Shown piece by piece: positions 18,363 through 26,552 of a DNA stretch of 64,000 nucleotides (within the stretch, counting starts at the first letter, position 1; every line of letters starts with the position of its first letter). Under the pieces are notes generated by a model. The model saw only the letters and a list, made by a program, of their open reading frames with translations, was not told where the DNA came from and searched no databases. The position numbers were made by a program, and so were the translations under genes. This DNA is from Coleofasciculus sp. FACHB-1120 (GTDB lineage: Bacteria > Cyanobacteriota > Cyanobacteriia > Cyanobacteriales > FACHB-T130), in the NCBI RefSeq assembly GCF_014698845.1, contig NZ_JACJTV010000011.1:116847-180846 (forward strand), read 5' to 3'.

Positions 18363-18788
18363 ATGCTTCGAGACACCAAATATATTAAGCGGATTATCCT
18401 CTCTCTGCTGATTATTGTGCCCCTGGGATTGCTCTCCAAGAGATACACTGGGTTCGGTCGCAGCTGGGTCAACGATTTCTCAGGTGATATCTTATACGAA
18501 ATATTCTGGTGTTTGTTCGTATTTTTACTGCTTCCGAGTCGCAGTGCGATAAATCAAATTCCTATTTGGGTATTTGGCATCACTTGCGCGATCGAATTTT
18601 TGCAACTGTGGCACCCACCCGTTTTGGACTCGATTCGCTCGACTTTTCTGGGCAAACTGTTGCTCGGAACCACCTTTTCTGGGTGGGATTTCCCTCATTA
18701 TCTGCTCGGTTGCATCATCGGGTGGTTATGGTTACGGCAAATTGTCCGGGGTTACAAAGATAAAACCCCGATTCGCTCTGATAAATAG
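18363..18788 (+). CDS. DUF2809 membrane protein
   Basis: This 141-residue protein has four membrane helices and matches the small DUF2809 family (YjgA-like). Typical features are the GLLSKRY motif after helix 1, DILYEIFWCLFVFLLLPS, the central CAIEFLQLW and the GWDFPHYLLGCIIGW block. Function is unknown. It is divergent from the acidic protein gene, across a 288-base AT-rich spacer. Confidence 0.8.
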   Translation: MLRDTKYIKRIILSLLIIVPLGLLSKRYTGFGRSWVNDFSGDILYEIFWCLFVFLLLPSRSAINQIPIWVFGITCAIEFLQLWHPPVLDSIRSTFLGKLLLGTTFSGWDFPHYLLGCIIGWLWLRQIVRGYKDKTPIRSDK

Positions 18789-18888
18789 ATAGGGTGATTA
18801 GATGAGGGAGACTTTTAAGTAGTTTTTACCCTGTGGTTGATGGCTAATCAGATATAAGTGAATTAACCCGAACGGGATGCCCTAACCT

Positions 18889-19191
18889 TTATTTAATTTT
18901 CCTCCTTTCTCGCCAGCTTTTCAGCATCAAGCTGTTTTCTTTCAGCATCAAGCTTAGGGTGATTAGCTGCTCGGATAGTAATATCAGCTCTTCACTGGTG
19001 GCAATTAGTTCCTCACTTTCGCTGATAAGCTCAGATGATTTACTGAGCAAATTATCTGTTCTGGTTGTTATATTTTTCTGGTATGTCTCAGACTGTTGCT
19101 GTCCAGATTCCGCTGAATCTAAAGAATTCTGGCGACCTTCAGAATGAGTAGATTTTTGCCAATTTCTGTTGCTGGATTTGTGCCTTTTCAT
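18889..19191 (-). CDS. Small heptad-repeat coiled-coil protein, copy 1
   Basis: I do not recognise this 100-residue protein. A basic, polar N-terminus (KRHKSSNRNWQK) is followed from about residue 43 by nearly perfect heptads of the type xELIxxS (SELISES, EELIATS, EELILLS, EQLITLS), which predict a long single coiled coil, and then a basic end. The gene at 19350-19607 is its paralogue. The two share the start context, the upstream sequence and a long hairpin 75-80 bases 5' of the ATG, so the whole unit was duplicated. This argues it is a real gene with a conserved leader. Confidence 0.65.
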   Translation of the reverse strand: MKRHKSSNRNWQKSTHSEGRQNSLDSAESGQQQSETYQKNITTRTDNLLSKSSELISESEELIATSEELILLSEQLITLSLMLKENSLMLKSWRERRKIK

Positions 19192-19265
19192 GATGTGAAT
19201 CCAGTTGATGGAGATGTTGGTAGGGGATTGTAAAAGAGCAAATTTGAACGTATCAGTGGATTTTT

Positions 19266-19324
19266 AAAATTCGAGAGAGGGCGTAGCACCTGCTATGCAG
19301 GTGCTACGCCCTCTCTCGAATTTT
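19266..19324. repeat. 28-bp perfect hairpin upstream of coiled-coil gene 1
   Basis: A perfect 28-bp inverted repeat (19266-19293 with 19297-19324) has a 3-nt TAT loop. It lies 75 bases before the start of the gene at 18889-19191 and after the end of the paralogue at 19350-19607. Read on the minus strand it ends in TTTT. It is related to the element at 19687-19731: flanks match, but the stem sequences differ while both stay fully paired. Confidence 0.9.
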
Positions 19325-19349
19325 TGAACGGGTTTTGGTATCTACTTAT

Positions 19350-19607
19350 CTAAATGATTAGCTGTCTGGATTTTACGAGCAGCTTCTTACTCGTAGCGAT
19401 TAGCTCTCGACTCGTGGCTACTAGCTCGTGATTTTCGTGAATCAGCTTAGATGATCTGCTGAGTAGGTAATTGGTTCTGTTTATTATTTGTTGTCGGTAT
19501 ATCTCAGAATCTTGCTGTTCAAATTCCGGCAAATCTGAAGAATCTAGAGGAATTTTAAACAGACAGGGTTTTTGCCACTTCCTTTCGCGGGGTTTGTGTT
19601 TTTTCAC
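19350..19607 (-). CDS. Small heptad-repeat coiled-coil protein, copy 2
   Basis: This 85-residue paralogue of the gene at 18889-19191 has the same layout: a basic N-terminus (KKHKPRERKWQKP), the shared NRTNYLLSRSSKLI block and C-terminal heptads (HELVATS, RELIATS, KKLLVKS). It is shorter by about two heptads and loses the basic tail. Function is unknown. The start context and roughly 45 bases of leader are conserved between copies. Confidence 0.62.
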   Translation of the reverse strand: MKKHKPRERKWQKPCLFKIPLDSSDLPEFEQQDSEIYRQQIINRTNYLLSRSSKLIHENHELVATSRELIATSKKLLVKSRQLII

Positions 19608-19686
19608 GATATGACTTCTTCGATGAAGATACTGGTGTGGTGTTGTAAAAGAGTGAATTTAGACGTACCAGTAAGTTTAAAAAATC

Positions 19687-19731
19687 GAGCGCTCGTGTAG
19701 CAACCGCGTAGCGGTTGCTACACGAGCGCTC
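19687..19731. repeat. 21-bp perfect hairpin upstream of coiled-coil gene 2
   Basis: A perfect 21-bp inverted repeat (19687-19707 with 19711-19731) has a GTA loop and lies 80 bases before the start of the gene at 19350-19607. On the minus strand it is followed by GATTTTTTAAA, a terminator-like T-run. It is partner to the hairpin at 19266-19324. Confidence 0.88.
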
Positions 19732-20038
19732 AAAAGTTAGAACAATAGAACAAGTTGTACTATCTATTTACATCTGTGGACTACTTAATCTATGGGCTAA
19801 ATTGCTCTCGTCCAAACCAACTAACAATCGGCTAAATCTGTGGATTTAGCATTACCCTTTAAAATAAAAGATATTAGACACGAATCAAGCTAAACTTCCA
19901 TCTACAGAAGGAAGCTAATATAAACTGTGTCTGTATATTTGACTACCAGCAACCTGCATTGCGCGATCGCAGTGATTATAAGAAAATCTCTGAAAAGTCA
20001 TAATCTCATTTTCACCGCCTTATTGTCGCCCCATCTCT
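19732..20038. other. Intergenic stretch
   Basis: This 307-base AT-rich spacer lies between a minus-strand gene and a plus-strand gene. One HIP1 octamer lies near 19963. I see no other structure. Confidence 0.4.
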
Positions 20039-20263
20039 ATGAAGAAGCAAGTAAAGGTTAAACCCAATTCAAAAAACCAAAGCATTAAGGAAGCTGAAGA
20101 CGGTAGCCTCACGGTACATTTGAAATCGCCACCTGTGGATGGTAAGGCAAATGAAGAATTAATTCAAATACTCTCTAAAAAATTTAATGTATCAAAATCG
20201 AGAATCATTATTAAATTAGGTCTATCGTCAAGAAATAAGCTAATTGAAATAGATGACAGTTGA
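20039..20263 (+). CDS. DUF167 (YggU-like) family protein
   Basis: This 74-residue protein matches the DUF167/UPF0235 family. The motifs are [11 protein letters not shown] at the start, [20 protein letters not shown] and then [20 protein letters not shown]. The family has a compact alpha/beta fold found in all domains of life; its biochemical role is unknown. The length is at the short end of the family. No good ribosome site is seen. Confidence 0.8.
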   Translation: MKKQVKVKPNSKNQSIKEAEDGSLTVHLKSPPVDGKANEELIQILSKKFNVSKSRIIIKLGLSSRNKLIEIDDS

Positions 20264-20580
20264 GCATAAGTTTAAACGATAGCAACCCGATTTAAGTTGT
20301 GAGCCAGCCCTTCAGATCCCGGACTTCTTAGAGCCGGGTATCCCACCTCCACAAGTTATTGAATAGGATTGCTATAGCAGTTTAGGGATACGGGGGTGAC
20401 TCTGACTCGAAGCGATCGCTATCCCAATTTTCCTTTCGATTATCCCATTTAGCTTTAGCTCCTCAAGAATTTAATCTTAGGAACTATCTATAGGTAGATT
20501 TAAAAAGCTCAAATTTAAAACCTAAAATTTAAAAGGGAATAACTTAACCTGATACACTTGAATGAAAAGGTCAACTCAGC
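20264..20580. other. Spacer with dispersed-repeat hairpin and AT heptamers
   Basis: A GATCCCGG...CCGGGTATC hairpin (about 20316-20341) belongs to the same palindromic family as 24536-24570. A 7-base-periodic AT-rich stretch (units like AAAATTT) runs at 20510-20537, just before the response-regulator gene. No gene is seen. Confidence 0.5.
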
Positions 20581-20970
20581 ATGACACACGTCTTACTGAT
20601 CGATGATGAAGAGGCATTACGTGCCAGTCTTAGCTACGCCTTAATTAAAGAAGGCTATCAGGTGACAACCGCAGGGGATGGACAGACTGCACTCAAACTG
20701 TTCCATAAGCAAGTGCCGGACGTGATTATTTTAGACTTGATGCTACCGGGCATTGATGGGATGGAACTCTGCTGGCGCATCCGAGCCTTTTCTAATATCC
20801 CGATTTTGATGCTGACAGCTAAAGACCAAGATATTGACAAAGTTTGGGGATTAGAAGCGGGTGCAGATGACTATATCACCAAACCCTTCAACACTCGCGA
20901 ACTCCTTGCACGGATAAAAGCGGTTCTCCGGGGTCGCGCAGTTGGTCAACAGTCTCTACAGGGAGATTAG
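20581..20970 (+). CDS. Receiver-only response regulator
   Basis: This 129-residue protein is a complete CheY-like receiver domain of OmpR/PhoB type. The acidic pocket is D8/D9, the phosphorylation site D52 in LDLMLPG, and T79 and K101 are the switch residues. After the last helix (LLARIKAVLRGR) only 12 residues remain where an OmpR regulator would have a winged-helix DNA-binding domain. No remnant of that domain is present downstream, because the kinase gene starts 20 bases later. It may therefore act by phosphotransfer or protein contact, or be a truncation. Confidence 0.9.
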   Translation: MTHVLLIDDEEALRASLSYALIKEGYQVTTAGDGQTALKLFHKQVPDVIILDLMLPGIDGMELCWRIRAFSNIPILMLTAKDQDIDKVWGLEAGADDYITKPFNTRELLARIKAVLRGRAVGQQSLQGD

Positions 20971-20990
20971 AACAAAGTGAAGTTGCACCT

Positions 20991-22445
20991 TTGAACAATT
21001 TAAGGAGCTGGTTAGCAATTCACATCCGCTGGAATTCGATTTACCGGAAACTGTTAGTTACCTACCTAGCACTTACCGCACTAGGAACTTCCATTCTGGG
21101 AAGCTATATTCTGTTCTCTTTCCATGCCTATTTCATGAGAACGAGACAGGCTGATTTAGATGCCTGGACGACAGCTCTCAGTGAGAGTGTAGCTGACGCC
21201 TTGGAAGAAAATAATCTTAATCGGGTGAAAGTGCTAGTACAACGCTACGGTTCACCGGAAGCTGTCACCTTGCGCGTCTTTGCACCTGATGGTCGCCTGC
21301 TATTCACCTCTGCCCCTCAGCTAGATAGCCAAGTCCCCAACTGGTTGGCTGTTGCTGGCGTGAGTGAAGCACTGCAAAATCAGCCGACGCAAGGGGTAAC
21401 GAAGGGGATTCTCTCTAACGATGATCGAGTGTATGCAGTCCGACCGATATTTCGGAATGGTCGTGTGCTCGGTGCGCTGCGGATGTCGATTACTTTAGAA
21501 CAGTTTCAGCGTCAGTTTCGCCGCGTCATTTTCACCGTTCTCGGAACACTCTTCCTGACACTGTTGCTTTGTGCGCTGATTAGTGAAAGCCTTGCCCGTA
21601 ATATTGCCAGACCAATTCAGGCAATGTGCCACTTTGCGATTGAGGTGGGTGGAGGTCATTTAGGTGAGAAGCTGAACATCCATCAAGATGATGAAGTGGG
21701 TCAATTAGCCAATGAGTTGAATCGCATGAGCGAACGGCTGGCTTCCCTAGATAAGGAGCGGCGGGCATTTCTCGCGAATGTGTCCCACGAACTGCGGACT
21801 CCTGTGAGCAACGTCTATGTCACCCTAGAAGCACTCGCCAACGGAGCTGCTGAGGAGCCGGAGTTACGCGATCGCTTCATCCAGACTGCACAGGATGAAA
21901 CCATGCGCCTGTCCAGGCTAATTAAGGATCTCCTGGATTTGGGACGACTCGAAGCAGGTGTAACGCCACTAGAACAGCAACCGCTCAAGTTACGAGACTT
22001 GATCGAACGGGCGGTGCGAGCAATGGAGTCCCGCATGATAGCCAAGGAAGTTGGTATCAGTGTGGAGGTTGCTGATGTTCAAATCCAAGGCGATCCAGAA
22101 CGACTATTGCAAGCTTTTCTAAATATATTGGACAACGCGATTAAGTTCTCTGTACCAGAGTCTAAAGTTTCTGTCTCAAGCAATATAGAGGGTGCCCAGG
22201 TTTCAGTAAAAATTCGAGATCGGGGAACTGGAATTAGTGAGAGCGATTTGCCCCGCATTTTTGAACAATTTTATACAGCAGATCCCTCGCGCAAAGGTAG
22301 CGGAACTGGTTTGGGGTTAGCGATCGCACGGCGTATTGTGGAAGCACACGGCGGCACAATTAGTGCTACTAGCACTCCAGGCGATGGCGCAACTTTCAGC
22401 ATTCGTCTTCCCCTCGACACCGCCACAGAGAAACGAAAGAGTTAA
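20991..22445 (+). CDS. Sensor histidine kinase (HAMP type)
   Basis: This 484-residue membrane kinase has TM1 near residues 20-42, a periplasmic sensor domain of about 140 residues, TM2 near 183-205, a HAMP linker, a HisKA domain with FLANVSHELRTPVS carrying the phospho-accepting histidine, and an ATPase domain with N box NILDNAIKF, G1 DRGTGI and G2 GTGLGLAIA. The TTG start at 20991 lies 20 bases after the response-regulator stop, so both form one operon and a cognate pair. The stop codon lies inside a 31-bp tandem duplication. Confidence 0.9.
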   Translation: MNNLRSWLAIHIRWNSIYRKLLVTYLALTALGTSILGSYILFSFHAYFMRTRQADLDAWTTALSESVADALEENNLNRVKVLVQRYGSPEAVTLRVFAPDGRLLFTSAPQLDSQVPNWLAVAGVSEALQNQPTQGVTKGILSNDDRVYAVRPIFRNGRVLGALRMSITLEQFQRQFRRVIFTVLGTLFLTLLLCALISESLARNIARPIQAMCHFAIEVGGGHLGEKLNIHQDDEVGQLANELNRMSERLASLDKERRAFLANVSHELRTPVSNVYVTLEALANGAAEEPELRDRFIQTAQDETMRLSRLIKDLLDLGRLEAGVTPLEQQPLKLRDLIERAVRAMESRMIAKEVGISVEVADVQIQGDPERLLQAFLNILDNAIKFSVPESKVSVSSNIEGAQVSVKIRDRGTGISESDLPRIFEQFYTADPSRKGSGTGLGLAIARRIVEAHGGTISATSTPGDGATFSIRLPLDTATEKRKS

Positions 22446-22496
22446 GCTTGTGTTTCGTTTCTCTGGAAAGAGTTAAGCTTGTGTTTCGTTTCTCTG
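22426..22496 (+). terminator. Terminator-like hairpin with tandem 31-bp duplication
   Basis: The 31-bp unit at 22435-22465 is repeated exactly at 22466-22496. The arm CAGAGAAACGAAA (22426-22438) can pair with TTTCGTTTCTCTG in the first copy (22453-22465) or in the second (22484-22496), giving two alternative 13-bp stems. The kinase TAA (22443-22445) is inside the first loop. A T-rich stretch follows. Confidence 0.75.
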
Positions 22497-22611
22497 GTTT
22501 GATTTCTCTTGCCGAAGTAGAATTGCAACCAGCCAATCAATGTACATCGATCCTTTATGTTCTCATGAACGGAATAATGTACATTGACCTTTCTTTCCTA
22601 ACTACTAATCT

Positions 22612-23061
22612 CTAGTTATTAAAGGCATCCTTGATGGTATCAACAGCCTGTTCAACAAGACCTTTTGTGTTGTCTACTGCTTCCTGAGTCCGAGCCGCAT
22701 CTTCATCTGCTCTTTTCTCAATTCGCGCCGCATCTCTGTTGGCTTTGCGCTCAATGAAATTACCATGGCCATCCGTTGCATCCTCGACTCGGTCTGCATT
22801 CTTATTGGCAGTCTCTTTGAGCTTGTCTTTGGTATCTTCGATGAAATTCTTGCTTCGGTTCAAATCTTCGTTGGCTTTTCCTTTAACCTGGTCGCTCGTA
22901 TCTACAGATGCGATTAGGTTTGCACTAGGAGCAGCCATTGCAGAGGGGTTTGAGAAAAATGCACCCTGCCAAACAAAAGCGATCGCTGACACGCAAAATA
23001 GCGTCGTAGCCAGCCAACGTCCTACAGTCGAAAGCCCTTTCGTAAAATAATTTAGTTGCAT
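22612..23061 (-). CDS. Exported alanine-rich amphipathic-helix protein
   Basis: This 149-residue protein starts with a signal peptide (hydrophobic LATTLFCVSAIAFVW, likely cut at AMA before AP), followed by a charged helical region rich in K, D, A and N with 11-residue-like periodicity (NEDLNRSKNFIEDTKDKLKE, RKANRDAARIEKRADEDAA). It resembles LEA/apolipoprotein-like or CsbD-like stress proteins in composition only; I do not recognise the family. In-frame starts also exist at 23076 (ATG) and 23088 (TTG); 23061 gives the best signal peptide. Confidence 0.65.
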   Translation of the reverse strand: MQLNYFTKGLSTVGRWLATTLFCVSAIAFVWQGAFFSNPSAMAAPSANLIASVDTSDQVKGKANEDLNRSKNFIEDTKDKLKETANKNADRVEDATDGHGNFIERKANRDAARIEKRADEDAARTQEAVDNTKGLVEQAVDTIKDAFNN

Positions 23062-23409
23062 AAAACACAATCTCATTAGGTTTAACAATCCTATATTTAC
23101 TTCATCAGGCTTATCAGCTAAACCGCTCTCTAGACAGATGTTCCCTTATCACAAATTATCAGAAGAATTCACTCTTCCGATAGATTGAACAAATATCATC
23201 CAGCCTGCATACGTTTAAACTGAATATAGTAGCAAACTAATAATTCTATTTTTATTTAGGCTACAGTACCCCTACTGGTTAACTGACAAAACTCAAGATA
23301 TAGAACTACAAAATTTTAATGTGAATTTTTATTACAAATAGTTTTGATTCTGTTTTTTCAAGGCAACTGCATCCATCAGGATTAGCTTATCCGTATGCTT
23401 GAATTTATT
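23062..23409. other. Intergenic stretch
   Basis: This 348-base AT-rich spacer lies between two minus-strand genes. Nothing beyond possible promoter-like AT tracts is visible. Confidence 0.4.
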
Positions 23410-24429
23410 TCACTTATGAGAAGGAATACTGACGTCTGCGTGTGGAGTCGGTTCAGATTCTAATTCAACAGCGCTATCGTTTGCAGATGTAGTTATTTCA
23501 GTCTCTGTTTCAGTATCTTTTTTAGCTTGCCACAAAAGTGTTTTTATCTTCTGTAAATGTTCAAATGGTAAAACGGTACCTTTAGTAATCTTTAGTTTAG
23601 TAGTCCCGGTAGGGCTTTCGGAGTGTTTCCGTACTTCCTCCACCAGCTCTTTGAAAATCTCAATTGCCTCGTCTACTTTAGGATTTACTCCTTGAATTTG
23701 ATTCAAATGTTTACTGACTTCCTCGAAGTCGCTGGGGTCTAAAGTCGCATCTCTGGTAAACTTCAGCTCAGTCAATCCTCTGGGACTTTCTGAATGCTTT
23801 CGCACTTCCTGGACTAGCTTGTCAAAATCTTTAATTGCTTCATCGATTGGTTGTTGCGGTTTAAGACTTCTTGCACTGACCTCGTTTATCCCAGTTTGAA
23901 GTACCGCGACCAATAACCGATCCTGTAGGGCGCGAAATATCAAAGTACCTGCGGAACCAGCAACTGCGGAGGTTGCTAACAAGATAAAAGCCGTTTCTGG
24001 TCGGACAATCGCGATAGCTGGGGGTGCCGCAAGGGCACCAATCAACAATCGCGCCACCACGCCTAAATCAATTACATTTCCGGCATGAGCGTAGGCAAAC
24101 TTTATCGCCAAATCATCATCGGTCGGCTTATGAGGTAACTCAATATTTCCCTGGAGATTGAGCAGTTCGTAGACTAACCCACCCAGGCTTCCAGCAGCGA
24201 GAATCACCGCAAGCATCATCCAAAATTTGCAGTCAGCTAAATTAGGAGTTTCTAAAATCTCTTTTACATTTATCTCCCAATTATTGGGCTTGGTTTGATT
24301 AGAATTTGGAATAGGGCTGGCTGTAGGAAGTAGAGTTGGACTTGGGGAAATGCTTTGACTGTAGGCTGCTGTCGCAGTCAGGCTAGTAGTTAGAAGAAAA
24401 CCCGAAATAATAATGTTTATGCGCTTCAT
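23410..24429 (-). CDS. Exported/membrane protein with internal duplicated motif
   Basis: I do not recognise this 339-residue protein. It has a signal peptide (FLLTTSLTATAAYS), a helix near residue 70-90 (FWMMLAVILAAGSLGGLVYE), two more hydrophobic segments (VVARLLIGALAAPPAIAIV and FILLATSAVAGSAGTLIF) and a cytoplasmic or periplasmic C-terminal half. That half contains two copies of a roughly 65-residue module, each with DEAI, VxEVRKHSESP and LKxT blocks (about residues 190-240 and 255-300). The C-terminal 35 residues are acidic and low in complexity. Confidence 0.68.
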   Translation of the reverse strand: MKRINIIISGFLLTTSLTATAAYSQSISPSPTLLPTASPIPNSNQTKPNNWEINVKEILETPNLADCKFWMMLAVILAAGSLGGLVYELLNLQGNIELPHKPTDDDLAIKFAYAHAGNVIDLGVVARLLIGALAAPPAIAIVRPETAFILLATSAVAGSAGTLIFRALQDRLLVAVLQTGINEVSARSLKPQQPIDEAIKDFDKLVQEVRKHSESPRGLTELKFTRDATLDPSDFEEVSKHLNQIQGVNPKVDEAIEIFKELVEEVRKHSESPTGTTKLKITKGTVLPFEHLQKIKTLLWQAKKDTETETEITTSANDSAVELESEPTPHADVSIPSHK

Positions 24430-24535
24430 TTTTTAGTTGCTTACTTCTGTTTAATAAAACTAGTTTAAAATATGGTTTATTTGTTTTTAAAAAATGCTAT
24501 GGCAATCTTATTTAAATTGTAATATACCAGCGGTT

Positions 24536-24570
24536 GAGATGCCCGAATTCTTCAAGAAATCGGGCATCTC
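24536..24570. repeat. Dispersed palindromic repeat (GATGCCCGA type)
   Basis: GAGATGCCCG (24536-24545) pairs with CGGGCATCTC (24561-24570), extended inward by further pairs to a TTCAA loop. It lies between two minus-strand genes and has no T-run. It is a common form of cyanobacterial intergenic palindrome; a degenerate relative is at about 20316-20341. Confidence 0.75.
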
Positions 24571-24621
24571 GTCTTTGGGAATCATTAGAATATTTCACAA
24601 CTTATCTAGGAATGCTATAAT

Positions 24622-25164
24622 TTAAATCTTATCTGTTATTTTAGAAATCACGAGAGCAGCACTATAGGCTAATTTTTGAGTTTTTGAATCACTCATGGGA
24701 GCTGGCTGAAGGTCTACACACTTAATATTATAGTTTGTCGCAAAGTTTTCAACTGCTAATGCTGGGCTTCCACTACCAGTAGTTAAAACAAAATCTCCTA
24801 TATTTTGACTGTCTTTCCAAATATTTACAACAATTTTTGCTCGTCCCGCCCAAATACACTGGACATTAATAGGACAACGTGAATCTTCTGTAACTTGATT
24901 AAATTTTACCAAAATATTCTCATTGGGTAAAATAGCTGTCTCGTTTAGATTTATCTTAAACTCACGATTTATTTGAGCAACAATTAACTTACTGTTTTGT
25001 TGAGAAAGTGGCTGGGAATTCGGTGAGATAATTTGGACAGATTGAGGAGCTTTGCTGGGTAGTTGAGCGTCTTTTTGTGGTAAAGATAGCGATTGAATAC
25101 TTAAACCAATTGCACAAGCTAGGACAAACAGGAATAAACTAATTATTGGCTTTTTTAAGTTCAT
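24622..25164 (-). CDS. Exported protein with DSRCP/CIWAG motif
   Basis: This 180-residue protein has an N-terminal hydrophobic segment (IISLFLFVLACAIGLSI; VLAC is at best a weak lipobox), a polar linker and a C-terminal beta-rich domain from about residue 65. The domain carries DSRCPINVQCIWAGRA with two cysteines, a motif I know from secreted bacterial proteins of unknown function, plus a later cysteine (IKCVDLQPAP). It is probably periplasmic or anchored. The ATG lies directly before MNLKKP with no strong ribosome site. Confidence 0.7.
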   Translation of the reverse strand: MNLKKPIISLFLFVLACAIGLSIQSLSLPQKDAQLPSKAPQSVQIISPNSQPLSQQNSKLIVAQINREFKINLNETAILPNENILVKFNQVTEDSRCPINVQCIWAGRAKIVVNIWKDSQNIGDFVLTTGSGSPALAVENFATNYNIKCVDLQPAPMSDSKTQKLAYSAALVISKITDKI

Positions 25165-25455
25165 AATTATTGTTATTTTTGAATTTTTAATAAAATAAAA
25201 TATTTCACTTTATTGAGAAATTAAAATATTCATGTTTTGTAGTGAGATAGCTCATGCTCCAGATGCGATCGCGTATTTCTTCCTATACATTAATCTAGCT
25301 CAATATTAAGGATATTACGTCTTGAAGATATAAGCGATCGCATTGCAATAAAGCATCTGTTGCTATTGACATCTAGCTGCTCATATATGGAAAAATTGAG
25401 CAAGTAGTACACAGCAGGTATTTTACTTTCAGGCGCTTGACTTTCATAGTTTGAA

Positions 25456-26409
25456 TTAGGCTGATTGCAGAGGAATAATGCCTTGGTCGAAAATGCGGTT
25501 ATCGGTGCCGATACCGCTAATGATTATTCTGTCTGGATAAACATTAAATGCTGCAAAACTCAATTGACTAGCAGAATGCGCCGTCCATTCTGAACGTTCC
25601 ACCGGGCGGAGTCCTGCCCCTGCTCCACAGATGAGATAGGTAGTACCATTGATGGGCTGAGTGCGCTCATAATGGTGGTCGTGACCGTTGATGTAAAGTT
25701 GCACTCCATACTTTTTAAAGAGCGGCGTCAAGGTTTGTATAAAGGGTTGATTGACCCCATATGCACCCGATGAATAAATTTGGTGATGACCAACAACCAC
25801 TTTCCAAGACGCATTACTGCGACTGAGTTCTTTTTCTAACCATTTTAGTTGAGTTTCCCAGTCAGCATTCTCATTAGTATCTAAAGCAAAAAATTGTACG
25901 GGATTACGGCGGAATGTGTAGTAGCGTCGTCCCTGCATATTAAAGCCTGGATAGCGAACTTGGGGTTCTCCGTTATCGGTGCGGATGTCGTGATTGCCCA
26001 GAACCGCCTGAAATTTTACTCCGCGCTGCAATAAAGCTTGATAGGGGCGCTCAAAGACATCGACAATTTTCTCGATTTCACCGTTGTTGTAAATATTGTC
26101 ACCTGCAAGAATTGCCAAATCGAAGGGCTTTAGCGCGTGGTAACGAGCCATTGCCGCCGCCACAGCATACTGGCTTGCCGAACCAGTGCCGGTGTCAGCG
26201 ACGGAGACAAAGCGCAGGAGAGGGGATTGTGATGAACTAACGGTTGTCGATTTGGAGCCTAAGTTGGAGGAAGGGGAGGTTTTTGAAGTCTTTCCTGGGT
26301 TGATATCCTGACTCTGAGCAATTTGGCTGCGGAATTTCCTGACCAAAAAAGCTAAGCCGAAGCCACTGAGGCTACTTAAAATTAGAAAGTCACGGCGTTT
26401 AAGGGACAT
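25456..26409 (-). CDS. Tat-exported purple-acid-phosphatase-like metallophosphoesterase
   Basis: This 317-residue protein begins with a twin-arginine-like signal (KRRDFLILSSLSGFGLAFLV) and then a low-complexity serine/threonine linker. Metal-binding motifs of the calcineurin-like family follow in order: VADTGTG, AGDNIYNNG, LGNHD, VGHHQIY and NGHDHHYER. It should hydrolyse phosphomonoesters or diesters in the periplasm or thylakoid lumen. A short divergent spacer (26410-26552) separates it from the next gene, with no PHO-box-like direct repeats that I can see. Confidence 0.88.
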   Translation of the reverse strand: MSLKRRDFLILSSLSGFGLAFLVRKFRSQIAQSQDINPGKTSKTSPSSNLGSKSTTVSSSQSPLLRFVSVADTGTGSASQYAVAAAMARYHALKPFDLAILAGDNIYNNGEIEKIVDVFERPYQALLQRGVKFQAVLGNHDIRTDNGEPQVRYPGFNMQGRRYYTFRRNPVQFFALDTNENADWETQLKWLEKELSRSNASWKVVVGHHQIYSSGAYGVNQPFIQTLTPLFKKYGVQLYINGHDHHYERTQPINGTTYLICGAGAGLRPVERSEWTAHSASQLSFAAFNVYPDRIIISGIGTDNRIFDQGIIPLQSA

Positions 26410-26552
26410 GGATTACTTGATTAAGAGTTACGTAAGTTGGGCGTAAGTCGATTAAAGCAGAATAGCAAAGTGGTAGATTAGGGCTGTGAAGGCAGCATTC
26501 GGTAAAAATTACCGTAATAGCACCTATTTGCACTGCCCTCAGGGGAAATTCG

